Origin: Paramecium sonneborni
Lineage: Eukaryota; Ciliophora; Oligohymenophorea; Peniculida; Parameciidae
DNA length: 64,000 bases
Assembly (NCBI GenBank): GCA_905182985.1
Contig: CAJJDN010000011.1
Span: 579,886-643,885, forward strand
Direction: 5' to 3'
Positions 1 to 11,100 of this stretch are shown one piece after another (the stretch's first letter is position 1; every line of letters begins with the position of its first letter). The notes beneath the pieces are model-generated. The model worked only from the letters and a program-made list of their open reading frames with translations, searched no databases and was not told where the DNA came from. Both the position numbers and the translations under genes were made by a program.

Positions 1-683
1 TTCATTAATCTAGAATTGATTTGATTACTTCAAAAAATTTGATTCGTTTTAAGTCATTCTTCTATTGTGTTACTTCAACTAAGGTAATTAATCATTATTT
101 GGTTTATGGTTTTCTTAAATAGAATATGATCTATTAGAATTGTGAATTCCATTTTAGTGAAATAATTTTTCCTTTTTTTCTTAATATTTCTATTTTATAT
201 ATGTAGTTAAACATATATTATCTACCATTATTTCTTTAGTTTAAATGACTTAATTAATAATTTCAGTGCAATCTGTTTAAACATATTTATCATGTTTTTG
301 AATTTATTATAAATACTTTTAATAAGTTATTTTCTGAACCATTAATTAATCTAATAATTCTTTACAAAATCTAATCTAGAAGTTATCTAATTTTAATAAT
401 TTTTATTCAAAATCCAAATCAAAGTTTTTAATATTGAAATTACATTTTAATAATGTTAACGTATTTTAAATAATTGAATTTTTAGATTCTAAAGTTTTAG
501 ATACAAATTTTTAACTGTTACATTTTAATTCTAAAAATGTTACTTTTTCTTATAATTCATATATTTATTAGATGAAGTAATCAAATATATCATGTTCTAT
601 ATTTTTTATTTAAAATTATGATAAATCTTTAAGTAGGGGACCTAATTTGAGATTTTTGTCTTTCCATAATTTAAAGGACGTTT
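1..683. other. Left-edge stretch without a recognisable gene
   Basis: Very AT-rich sequence with no supported reading frame on either strand under the ciliate code. It lies beyond the stop of the minus-strand gene ending at 684, so it is probably intergenic, or the tail of a gene beginning outside the window. Confidence 0.4.
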
Positions 684-1742
684 TCATTAACAACAAATTA
701 TATGAACTTATAACTTAATAATAATTAAAAGTTTACTTTTATTAAAAGCTTGCAGAATAATTTTATTTAATATAGAGAGATTTCTTATATATTTTTTTTA
801 AAATGTATCTAACTCAGATTCCTTATCCAAAAGTTTCTATCTTAAATCATAAACATCTTCTAAAATTCTTTCCATAAAACAAGCAAGTTATTAATCTAAT
901 GTTTATTTCTGTCTTTCAAATATTCTATCCTAAACTTTGACAGCCATAAGTAATTAATCAATTTCTAAATAATCAATTCCATAACCTTTTTTTTGATTTG
1001 AAAAAACTTAAAAAAGGAATGGATTTCCTTAGTTATCTTATATTAATCTCCATAATTCATAAGGATCTCTTTCTATATGGAATAGCTTTCTAATTAAATA
1101 TTCAGGATTTTCATAATGTTCTGCTCTAAATTAATAATCCTATATTTAGGTTTTTAGTGTTCCTATTTCTTTTTTCTAAGATTCAACAATTTATGTAAGA
1201 TATTTCAATTTTTATTCATAATCAGCTTTAATAATGTTAATTTTGCTATTCAATAATTCTCTATATTTTGGATCAGTTATTTCAAAAGAATCAAAATGTC
1301 TTTGATCAGAGAAATCATGATTTAGATTATTAGCTTGTCTATATATTTATTCTCTAAGACCTTATAAATCTCTAAGATAAGAACAAGTTGTTTCTGCTAA
1401 TTTTGAATCTCTGTTCTAGATTTTTTATTTAAACTCATTCAATTCAGATTTGCATTTATAATGAATATCTAGGTCTTTCAAAGTTAAATCATTATTTTTA
1501 ACTACATGATCAGCATTGTATAAATTCATTTTTAAGGTTGGATCATTTTTTAGGTGATTTTTTATAATTAATATGGTTTTGTAAATGTCTTCTTTTTTTT
1601 CGATTCCACAACTTTATCGAGTATCACCAATCAAATAATTAATAATGACAGATATAAGTTATAAAGCTGGATCCCTTGAAAGATTGTAATGATTAATGAT
1701 ATCATCTATTTAATGATTAAGTTGATCATATATAAAATTCAT
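684..1742 (-). CDS. Hypothetical coiled-coil protein
   Basis: Open frame of 352 residues when TAA/TAG are read as Gln, ending in TGA at 684. I do not recognise it. The middle is charged and Gln-rich with heptad-like stretches (around YLTQIVESQKKEIGTLKTQI), followed by YENPEYLIRKLFHIERDPYE. The assigned ATG overlaps the TGA of the upstream same-strand gene by four bases (ATGA), which is odd for a eukaryote. A single gene with an unrecognised intron or an indel near 1750 is the main alternative. The last 40 residues are low-complexity and could include a missed intron. Confidence 0.6.
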
Positions 1743-2342
1743 TTAATTGATTTAAGTACTTTTTTATCTTATTCTTATAAAAAGCTATCTAGTCCTTAAA
1801 TGGATTTGTCAGTTGTTTCAAAATCAACTATCTTAATTTCTCTTTTAAATAAGTCTTTAATGCCTTGTTTCAAATTATGATATCCCACTTCTCCAGTCAA
1901 ATCTTTATTTTTTAATTGTAACTAAATTTTATATTTTTATTCATACTTTCTCTAATATGTCATCATATTGATTCTTTATTAATCTATTAAAAATATCAAA
2001 TTATTTCATATGATTAGGAAAACGAATACTAACCCAATATCTAGTATCATCATCATAGAGCATTTTTGCATAGAAATGCATAATTGAAAAGCTAAATAAT
2101 CCTGTTGCAATATAATAGAACATATTCTAAGTCTCTTGATGTTATTCTATATATAAACTCATATCATGAGTTCTATATTTGTTTGGTAATTAAGTTCTAT
2201 GAAAAATTATTTCAGCTTTCTTCTCTTCTCCAAATATAGTCTTTACTCTGAAGTATTTCTTTAATTTAATTATTTCCCAATAGATTTACTAAGCATTTAA
2301 TGCATTTCTAGTTCGCCTAATGGTTTTAAACTTAAAATTCAT
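1739..2342 (-). CDS. Hypothetical protein with one probable membrane segment
   Basis: 192 residues after removing one 25 nt intron (GTATGA...TTTAG); the spliced length is a multiple of three. A hydrophobic stretch near residue 85-100 (YYIATGLFSFSIMHFYAKML) is followed by an acidic patch and YWVSIRF, which could be a single membrane helix of an organelle protein. I cannot name the family. It ends at TGA 1739-1741, overlapping the next gene's assigned start by ATGA. It shares its orientation with the genes on both sides. Confidence 0.65.
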
Positions 2343-2364
2343 AAATAATTAATTAGTAAATAAT

Positions 2365-2992
2365 TCAATTAGAAAAAATATTTGATTTATAAACAATAGT
2401 AAATAAATTATCTTTCTTAATTGCTTGTACTAATTATTCTTCTCTTTTTGGTCTAACCAAATGCTTGGATATAGAAAACTTATTTTAATTATTTTGACCA
2501 TTGAGATTAGTCTCTTATTAGATAGATTAAATTCTCAGACCTGATGTTATACGGGTTTCTCTATGTTGTGAATTTTTAAGTCCGTATAATTATTCTGTAG
2601 AGTTATTCTAAAAATCTCCTTTTTTCAAACGAGATAAATTAGTATAACTTTTAGAATTTGCTTGTAATTCACTAAATTATCATTAATTATAAGTACTCGG
2701 TTAAACCTTTTTAATATAAATTAAATCTATCCATTTAACTAGCTTTTAAAGAAATTCCATTTAAGTCTGCATTATAAACTTATTAATTTATATATCTTTA
2801 GATATGTCTTTTTTTTGTGTTAAGTGTAAAAATTTTATGTAAAGCTTTTCTTTCATATCCTTAATGGTAATAATAATGAATTCCTTCAGTTTTCAATTAT
2901 TCTATAGATTTCAGAATTGGTGTAGTCTAAAGTTGGCTTTACAAAGTTTTCAATTATTTATGAGATGAGCTTCTTGGATTATTGTTATGCAT
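2365..2992 (-). CDS. Hypothetical basic Gln/Asn-rich protein
   Basis: 200 residues after removing a 25 nt intron (GTACTT...TTTAG) that skips an in-frame TGA; the spliced length is a multiple of three. The protein is basic and polar with no recognisable domain, and has a Lys/Arg-rich C-terminal half (SISKHLVRPKREEQLVQAIK). It is divergent from the gene starting at 3016, with only 23 bp between the two start codons, so the two must share a promoter region. Confidence 0.65.
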
Positions 2993-3015
2993 TTTATTAT
3001 TAATATTTCTTAAAA

Positions 3016-3648
3016 ATGAAAATTAATACTTAAAAGAAATAACAAAATAACAAAACAGACAATTCAAATAATTGCAAAACTTTTTATAATATGTAACAAC
3101 TCAATCAAACTTTGAATTAATTTTAATTCAAATATCCTCAAATTAAAGAAATTAATGAAAACTTAATCTACTAAAATTCTAACTAGGTTTATGGAAATTA
3201 AACTGAATAAATTATTAGAAAAAGTATATTAAATCTAGAGAATTCTAAAGAATAAAAGAATCAATAAGCAAAATATAAATATGTCAGACGAAGAGTTAAT
3301 ACATCATATATTGTTTACCCTATTGAAAATTATAGAAATCTATCATATTAAAAATAAAACGAAAATAAACTTGAACCAAAATTGTAATATCATGTATAAA
3401 TTCCAGATACAATGAAAATACCACATTTATATAAAAAAAATGGACTTATCAAAAGTTAATTAAAACAATTATAAAATCGTTAATAAGAATAATAAGATGA
3501 TATAAGAATTGCAAGTAGAATTTCATTTCATACTAAACCAAAGTCTAACATAATAAAAAAATCAAATGAGAATGGCAATGAATAATTGAGAATAACTTTA
3601 GAAGATCATTAATCCTCTGATTTATCATTTATAAATGGATGGGAATGA
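3016..3648 (+). CDS. Hypothetical Asn/Gln-rich protein
   Basis: Single-exon frame of 210 residues from ATG 3016 to TGA 3646-3648. It is rich in Asn, Gln, Lys and Ser with no recognised domain. A short ordered-looking stretch (KYVRRVNTSYIVYPIENY) lies near the middle, and an acidic tail (LEDHQSSDLSFINGW) ends it. It is convergent with the LRR gene whose stop lies 40 bp away. Confidence 0.6.
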
Positions 3649-3688
3649 ATGTAATTATAATAGATATAAGTTTTTGTTTTTCTGTAAA

Positions 3689-6600
3689 TCAGAATCGTTT
3701 AATTTCATCTTCTTCTTCAAATTTGAATGTAGGATCTTAATTTAATTTAGTTCTTTGAAATTCTTATTTCATTCTTTATCTTTATTTTATTTCCATTTTT
3801 TCATAAATAGATGCTTATTCATATTCTACTTAAACATATCTTTCTTCTTCATCTTGATATGTTTATAATTGTTTAAGCATATTAATTTATTCTGGATTTC
3901 CTTATTTTTACAATTTCTTTTTATTTGCCCAATTTCTTAATTTACTCCACCCACTTCCAGCAACTTTTTTCTCTTTAACTTCTTAATAATCTTTCTCATC
4001 GGGTAATAATGGTACATATTTTGATTCTTTTTCTCTTTCTTCATCTGAACTTCTATCCTCCTCTAAATAGAATAATTTATTTATTAATACCAAAAACTCC
4101 TAATTTTTTAGCTTGAACAGTTTTCAATATTGTTTTTGATATTATATTTTTCTCTAAATCTTAAATCTATTATTCATTTGTTTTTGTAGTTATTCCTTAT
4201 TTTAATTTTTAAAATATTATATAGAGAAGTCCCTCAAATTTAACAAATAAGGGTAATGATTTCCTAGTTATTTTATTAACTGCTGGATTACGTACTGCAT
4301 ACATTGGAGAAATTGGTGATATTTTCTCAGCTAATCTTGCTATAGCCTCAACAAATTCTAAAAATTACATTTAAATATGTTTAGACTCTCTTAATTCATC
4401 TCTTTATGTTTACATACTTTATAAATAGATTAAATAAAGCTCTTTCTCAGTAACATATTTTACAAAATCCAATTATTCATTAAATAGTTTAAAATCGATT
4501 AATGTAACATATTTATTATGTTTAAATGTTATCTTTGATACATAATCATAAATTAATTATAAAAATTGTATCTTCATTTTTATAGTTTAATCCATCAATT
4601 AAGTCCAATATCTAGTATCTCTCCAATCTTAAGGTACTCCAAATTCTTATATTAAATCTAATACATTGTCTTATTAAAATAACATTTCCAAAGCATCAGT
4701 TATATTATTACATTAACTTGTTCTTAAATATTGTTCTTTAGCTAATCGTATAATTATTTCAAGAAATTAATATCTAACTAAACATTTATCTAACACATGA
4801 ATAAATTCAGCTGATTTTTGAACAACATAACTTGATAAATAAGTTAATTATAAATCAATATTATTTAAAATTGATTTTGAAAGTATATTTGTTTAGGATA
4901 TGAAATCAATAAAACTTTATTGATTTAAACAAGGTGTTTCATAATTCAGAGTTTCAGCACAATAATATTTATAACAAGCCAAAATATTTTTGTAAAATAC
5001 TTTCACTTTTGATTTTAAAACTTCTAAATCTTCTGGATCGGGTATATGTTTTTATAATCTTCCACATTCAAAATCAAAATCAAAACAATCAAGAAGATGT
5101 CCTTCTGCATCTGCCTAGAAATCTCTAAAAATTGAATTTTCGATTGACCAAGATTTCTCTTTTGCTTTATTAGGATCAATATAAACTATTTTTTCCTACT
5201 CTCTAGGTCTAGATATAACTGTTGGTATATAATGTTTTTATGAGTCAAGTACTTTTTTATTGATAGTAGCTGTTAAATAATTTACAATTGAAATTTTCTA
5301 ACTATAAACTACAGAAGTATCAGCATAAATCATTGGAATGCCTTGAACTTTAATTGGTTCAAAGTCATCTAATGCAGTTATGCGTTAATCTTTAGCTGTG
5401 AATTAAATATCTAAAAATGGATTACTAAAAAAGTATTTAATTTTTCTATTTGGTGGACACATTCTTAATAAATAAAAAATTTATTAATCTTATTCCATGA
5501 TCATTGGTCTATAGTTTTCAAAATCTAAATGTAAAAAAATTGGATAATCACTAATATTTCCAGATTTACCAACTATATATTGAAATCTAATTTCTGTCCA
5601 ACCTTCACATAACCAACAATTGTCTCTAGATTTATTGTTAGTCCAATCTGTACTTTAAATTCTTTTGAATAATGATGGATCAGCTAATTAAAAATTTTCA
5701 TCCAATTTATTCATTTTATTTTTTAAATCTATTCTATTTATACTTTAATCAACAAATTATTATGTAGAATGTCTTATTTATTATTTAGAAACTAAAACAT
5801 TATATTCTTAATCTAACTCTTTCTAATTTACAAGAAAGCCTCTTCCATTGATACAATAATCCCCATTACCTTCAAAATGAACTCCATATATTATTTAATT
5901 AAACATTATTGCTTAATGAAATATTTTTGAATCTTCATTATTGAAATTATTATAAGATAAGTCTAGATGAGATAATTCTGAATGTGGTTTACCTAAAACT
6001 CTTTATGGATAAAAATATTTACTCAGAGATCATCTAGACACATTCTTTATGCTATCCTAACTTATTAAAAGAGAAATCTAAGACTTTCATATATTAATTC
6101 TTTAAAAGAGATCTAAAAAATACAGTTCCACCTTAATTACGTATTTAGTTATAATGTAAATAAACTTCTTGAAGTGAATTACTCTATTTATATAAATTTA
6201 GTTACTGTTTTCAACAAATTTCCAAATTGATCCATGCTTATGTCAGTAATTTAATTTTTTGAAAATTTGATTACTTTAATTGTTTTACTCTATTAAAGAG
6301 TTTTAAGAATAGTCATTATAGGTCCATCCCTTAATTTATTATCTTCTAAATTCAGTATTTAAAGATAACAGTTTTTAGAATTTAAGAAATCACAAATGCT
6401 GGCAATACCACTATTTCCAATAGCATTGTTACTGAAGTCTAAATCAATAATACTACTAGGAAGATTTTTAGCAATCATTGTTATTCTATTGTTATTTAAC
6501 TTATTATTTTTCATTTGTAGTGATTTTAAATTACTAAAATGAGAAGAAGATAATCCTTCAGAAAACAAATCTACATACATATCTGATCCTAATAAATTAT

Positions 6601-7439
6601 TAGCAATCAATTTGTCATTATTATTGTTTGTAAATAGTTTCATTTCTCTTGGCATCAATTTCTCTTTTTTTATCTTAAATAGTATAAAAATCTATATTAC
6701 TTTTTCAGTCATTTTTTAATAAATATTAGGATCAATTTAATAAAATTGCTGCATTTCTTAATATCTTTCATTTTCTTTAAAATATTTACGAAATTCTGGG
6801 ATATTTGGATGTAATAACTATGGTCTAATAGGACCTAATCTAGAATCTATAGGTATATGTTTTTCTGCTGAACATAATCTTTCTATTTCTTTACGATCAT
6901 TGTCATAGATTTCTTTTATAGTTTACATAGGTATTGCTCTAAAAGTTTTGATGTAATCATATTGCTGAAAAATTAGAAAGAATATTTTACATCATCTAAG
7001 TCAACTAATGATTTAGAAATTTGTTTAGTTTCAGTTGCAAATAAAAGTCTATCCTTGGGAATTTCAAGGTTTTTCTTATTTATTTTAAGTATAGGTTCAG
7101 ATGAACTACCTTCAGTCTTTTAAATATTTCTTTTTTATCTATAAGTGGAATCTAAATTGAAAGGCGATCTAAATCATATATAATAAATAATCTAACAATT
7201 ATTAAACAGGAGATAATTTAAGAGTTGGCCTTAATTCTTTTTGTTATTATTGTAAATTTATACTCTGGCTTTAATCTAAAAATGGTTCATGGATTGTTTT
7301 TTAACCAATCAATTTATTACTTGCTATAATGATATCAATTTATGAATGAATTACGCAAAGATTAATTTGTAGATAATTGAGTATTTAGGATGGTTGATTT
7401 AGGAACACCCAATTTTGGTCTATTCCTTTTGATCTGCAT
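3689..7439 (-). CDS. Large leucine-rich-repeat protein, ciliate type
   Basis: About 1,200 residues; at least five short introns (22-31 nt) are visible, and the total length implies one more. After a polar N-terminus, RI-type leucine-rich repeats appear (for example LKSLQMKNNKLNNNRITMIA, IIDLDFSNNAIGNSGIASIC, LNLEDNKLRDGPIMTILKTL, HLDLSYNNFNNEDSKIF). They are followed by the segment DNCWLCEGWTEIRFQY, which I associate with a ciliate and flagellate LRR family. The C-terminus is long, charged and without a domain I know. LRR arrays of this kind usually mediate protein contacts; no partner can be inferred. Start ATG 7437-7439 is divergent from the p24 gene, 42 bp away. Confidence 0.8.
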
Positions 7440-7481
7440 AATAATTTATAAATAATACTAAAAAATAAATTATTATAATAA

Positions 7482-8217
7482 ATGAAATTATTCTTAATAT
7501 TCATAATTTCTGTATATTGTAAACTATCTTAAAATGAGACTAATAACAATACTACAGATCATGAAGAAAGAAAATAATTAATGGATGATTGGGAAGGATA
7601 GATGGCTGACTTTATTCCTGATGATATGTTATCATTTGAATTAAAAAAAGGAGAAGTGGAAATTTTAGAATAATACATAAAACACCCAACAAATATTAGA
7701 GGAGCATTCTTTTTATCAATCATGAATAAAGATAAAATAGATTTTAGTGTATGATTGTTATAAATTCATTTTAGATAAAAGATCCAAGAGGAAAGGTTAT
7801 TGATAACAAAAATTAAAAGAAAGAAGCCGTTTTTTCTGTTAACATCACCAATCCAGGAAATTATAAATTTGTGTTCAGCAATATAAATGTAAAAACTCAT
7901 ATAATTCAGAGGGTAAACACAATCATATCGTGACTTTTGCTCTTGATGTTAGAAATGCCACATATGAACATATAAAGGAGACAGATTTAGATCCAATTTA
8001 AAAAAAATTATCTAGTTTGTATACTGGTTTGAATGATCTAATGTTTGACACTAAATTTTCATAATAAAAAAGAGAGGGAGGTTATCAATTTTTAAGAGAT
8101 AACAATAGTATGTATTTCATTTATACTATTATCGAAACTTTAATTATTCTTATTGTTAGTATTTGGTAAGTATTTTATATTAAGCGAATTATTGGTGTTC
8201 AACGTAAATTTGTTTGA
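7482..8217 (+). CDS. p24 family (emp24/gp25L/TMED) cargo receptor
   Basis: 228 residues after removal of two introns (26 nt at about 7748 and 23 nt near 7890). The layout is that of p24 proteins, which sort cargo in COPI and COPII vesicles between ER and Golgi. There is a signal peptide (MKLFLIFIISVYC), a GOLD domain (FELKKGEVEILEQYI through DPRGKVI to GNYKFVFSNI and HIVTFALDVRNA), a coiled segment and a C-terminal membrane helix (FIYTIIETLIILIVSIWQVF). The short cytosolic tail ends KRIIGVQRKFV. I see no GOLD-domain cysteine pair of the usual kind, so the exact subfamily is not assigned. It ends 71 bp before the convergent CK2 beta gene. Confidence 0.85.
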
Positions 8218-8288
8218 TTAACATTTTGTATAATTTTTATTCATACATTAATAAAATAACATTTATATAATACCAAATATATTGACTT

Positions 8289-8428
8289 TCAATTTTTATG
8301 TTTTTTCTTGTTTTTTTTTTTATGATTAGGTTGATTAGGTTCTGTATTTTATTATTATTGTGATTATTATTATTATTATGATTATTATTATTATTATTAT
8401 TATTATTATGATTATTATTATTATTATG

Positions 8429-8480
<52 letters not shown>

Positions 8481-9342
8481 GATTCGTATTTATTTTTATT
8501 CGTCTAAAAGAATATTTTATTCAGTTGATTAGATGATAGGTTGTGTAACAATTTGATTAATTTGGATTTATTATTCAAATCTTTTAAATTTACTGCCTTA
8601 TTTACCAGCAATTTTGAATCCAAATAATGTAGGTTCAAAATTAGATTTAATTTAAGTGTCTGGTAATAATTAATATTTTGGATGTAAATCAGGATATGTC
8701 TAAAATTATTTATTAAATATGTAACCATCAACAAAAATTATGGAAATGACTTTCCAAAATAAGCACCATCAATATCAGCACACTTTTTTTTTGGGATGTA
8801 AACTTCTTCACAACGAGGACAAAATACCTAAGTATTTAATATAATATAAACCTTAACTCTTGCTGTTTTCAAATCTTCACATAATCCTATAGGGATGACA
8901 TTCTATTTCTCACAATAAATCCTAGGACAATGACCAAATTTGCCTTGTAAATATCTTTCTCTCATTATTGCAGATCCTTTGGAAGTAAAAATAAATCTAG
9001 CATGGAGCAAACCATAAATGTCAGATGCTTCCTAATAAACTTCTAAAAATCTGGTGTGATGTAAAATAAGAAAACCTTTCATCTTCTAAGTCTTAATCTT
9101 CAGGAGAAGTAGGATGCAATATCATATTTATGGCTTCACTAAGATATTTGTTTGATAGTTACTTATAGAAAGTAAATCTTCCCTTAATTCCAATTTGATT
9201 GAATGGATCTCGAATATAATCATCATCTACTTCACATAAGAATTAATGATCTTCATGAGCACAAAACCATTCTATCCAACCTCCTGGATGTTCAGAATAT
9301 TGAGATTCCTCTTCCTATAAACTTTGATGAAATACCAGACAT
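8289..9342 (-). CDS. CSNK2B: Casein kinase 2 regulatory subunit beta with polyglutamine tail
   Basis: 317 residues after four introns (25, 25, 24 and 26 nt), each confirmed by frame and homology. It begins [20 protein letters not shown], matching the conserved CK2 beta N-terminus. An acidic region, [14 protein letters not shown] and the zinc-binding cysteines (CPRIYC, then CPRC) follow, with [15 protein letters not shown] and YPDLHPKY closing the core. CK2 beta forms the dimer that carries and targets the two catalytic alpha subunits. The core ends near [10 protein letters not shown], but the frame runs on through about 40 Gln codons to [12 protein letters not shown], far longer than animal CK2 beta (about 215 residues). 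The gene is divergent from bL21m, 171 bp away. Confidence 0.93.
8349..8480 (-). repeat. TAA trinucleotide repeat encoding polyglutamine in CK2 beta
   Basis: Reads (TTA)n on the plus strand. In the CK2 beta frame it gives 44 codons: about 39 TAA plus one CAA for glutamine, interrupted by four TCA serines. The run farthest upstream in the gene has 17 uninterrupted TAA codons. In a standard code this would be a wall of stops. Confidence 0.95.
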
Positions 9343-9513
9343 TCTTTCTCAAATTATTAATTAAATAAAAAAAGATTTAAATTTATATTTGTACAATTTT
9401 TTTAACTTTACATATGAAGTCTTAACAAATTCAAATCTCTACTTAGTTATCACATATTCTTTAGTTTCTCTCTTAATTTCTCAATTTAAAAGAATAAATA
9501 AATATTTTAATTA

Positions 9514-10184
9514 ATGATAAAATAATTATTTAGAAGATCTTTAATTAACCAACCTCAACTCTTTACTTTTAGTGAGTACTTTAAAGAGAGAGATAAGGCT
9601 GAAATATTTGAATATTACAATAACAAATTCACTGATAAGAGATATATTATGTATACTCAAAAATGGAAAAATGATTTGGAAAAGAAAGCCAAACGTAGAG
9701 CTAGACATTAAGAATTGGAAAGACAAAGAGTATTATTAATATTGATTAATAGACTCCTCCTGTAGCATAGGAATGTAAATTTATAGTGCATGATTAAATG
9801 AAAGGAATTGAATTACCATCACTTCTTAAATTTGCAGTTTGCAAAATTGGTAGTAGCTAATATAAAGTTGTTAAGGATGATTAAATCATTACAGAATATA
9901 TGGAAGGATTAGATATTAATACAACAATTGAATTAGATCAAGTTTTAATGGTTGGAGCTAAAGATTATACTGTTTTAGGAAGGCCTTTTGTAGAAAATGC
10001 AAAGGTTTTAGCAACAGTAGAATAATAAACATTAAGCGATAAAGAACTTGTTTATAAAAAAAAGAGAAGAAAGAGATATTAGAAATCTTAGGGACATAGA
10101 TAAAAGATCACTATATTAAGAGTCAATGAAGTAGTACATGATGTTAATGATCAATTATTAAATAGAGCTGTTGCATTAATCTGA
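9514..10184 (+). CDS. MRPL21: Mitochondrial ribosomal protein bL21m
   Basis: 215 residues after one 23 nt intron near 9730. The C-terminal half is a clear bL21 domain: FAVCKIGSSQYKVVKDDQII, then a loop with VLMVGAKDYTVLGRPFV, and KKRRKRYQKSQGHRQKITIL, the basic motif that contacts 23S rRNA. The N-terminal 110 residues are an extension typical of mitochondrial forms, beginning MIKQLFRRSLINQPQLFTFS, which could serve as targeting sequence. It acts in the large subunit of the mitochondrial ribosome. The gene is divergent from CK2 beta. Confidence 0.88.
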
Positions 10185-10244
10185 TATATATATTAAAATA
10201 TAAATGAGAATATGTTTTAACCATTTTTTTAAATAATTTATTGA

Positions 10245-10631
10245 TCATTAATTTTTAGATACTTAATTTTTTTGTCTAGAAGTATAATTTTTAAGATTTT
10301 AATTTTGAATTATCTATAGAATCAACTTTATTTAGTCCTTTAGCTTAAAATTATTGAACTTAATTTTTCCTTTTATTTTTTTTTAAGTTGGTATCTTTTT
10401 TGATCTCCCTTATATTTCATTTGTCTCCATAATCACTGTTACCACTTTTTAAATTTTTTCTGAGCATTTATTAATCTTTTAAGATTCGTATAATAAATAT
10501 TTTGCTCTCAATAAATAATATTAACTTTCTGCTCCCTTTATCGAACCAGATACTATTATTTTCTCTTTTAAATTTTATATTACTCTTGCAGAAAATTAAA
10601 TCAAAATTGGTTATTTTTTTAGGATGATTAT
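10245..10631 (-). CDS. Possible gene fragment, unassigned
   Basis: A minus-strand frame stays open for 128 codons between TGA codons and includes a protein-like piece (IVSGSIKGAESQYYLLRAKY). The only internal ATG would give 61 residues, ending at TGA 10245. Upstream exons could not be connected. It may be an eroded gene or chance; no homology is recognised. Confidence 0.25.
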
Positions 10632-11100
10632 TCAATTTGACTTAAGCTAATGTATTTTTTATATATCATTTTTGAAAAAGTTTAAAGAAAACAATTTTAT
10701 CACATGATCTTGAAATTTTTACTTATTATTCTAACTTAATACTTCATTTTGTATTTAATAATTCTTATGTTAGAAATGTAATTAATATTAATTAGTTATT
10801 TCAATAATTGAATTTAAAAAAAACTTTGATTTTCTATTAATATAGAACAAAAAATATTAGATTGATAATTAATAATTATTTTATAGATAATTAAAATGAG
10901 ATTAGTTATTTTTTGAATTTAAATTAGAAATATTATAAATTTGAACTCTTTATTTGTTATTACCAAATCTCTATGCTTTGTGATTATATAATTAGGAATA
11001 TTAATATAAAGATAAGTAGAGTAGGAAATAATGAGAAAGATAAAGAAGTTTATAAATACATATAAAATAATATTTATATTAATAAAAATTTAAAAATAAT
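10632..11100. other. Intergenic, no gene seen
   Basis: AT-rich with long A and T runs. No frame of useful length was found on either strand. It contains the upstream region of the C2-domain gene beginning at 11101. Confidence 0.5.

Noticed and set aside
8340..8485. Non-coding microsatellite
   Set aside because: It is in frame with CK2 beta under the ciliate code and continues to a basic C-terminus and TGA.
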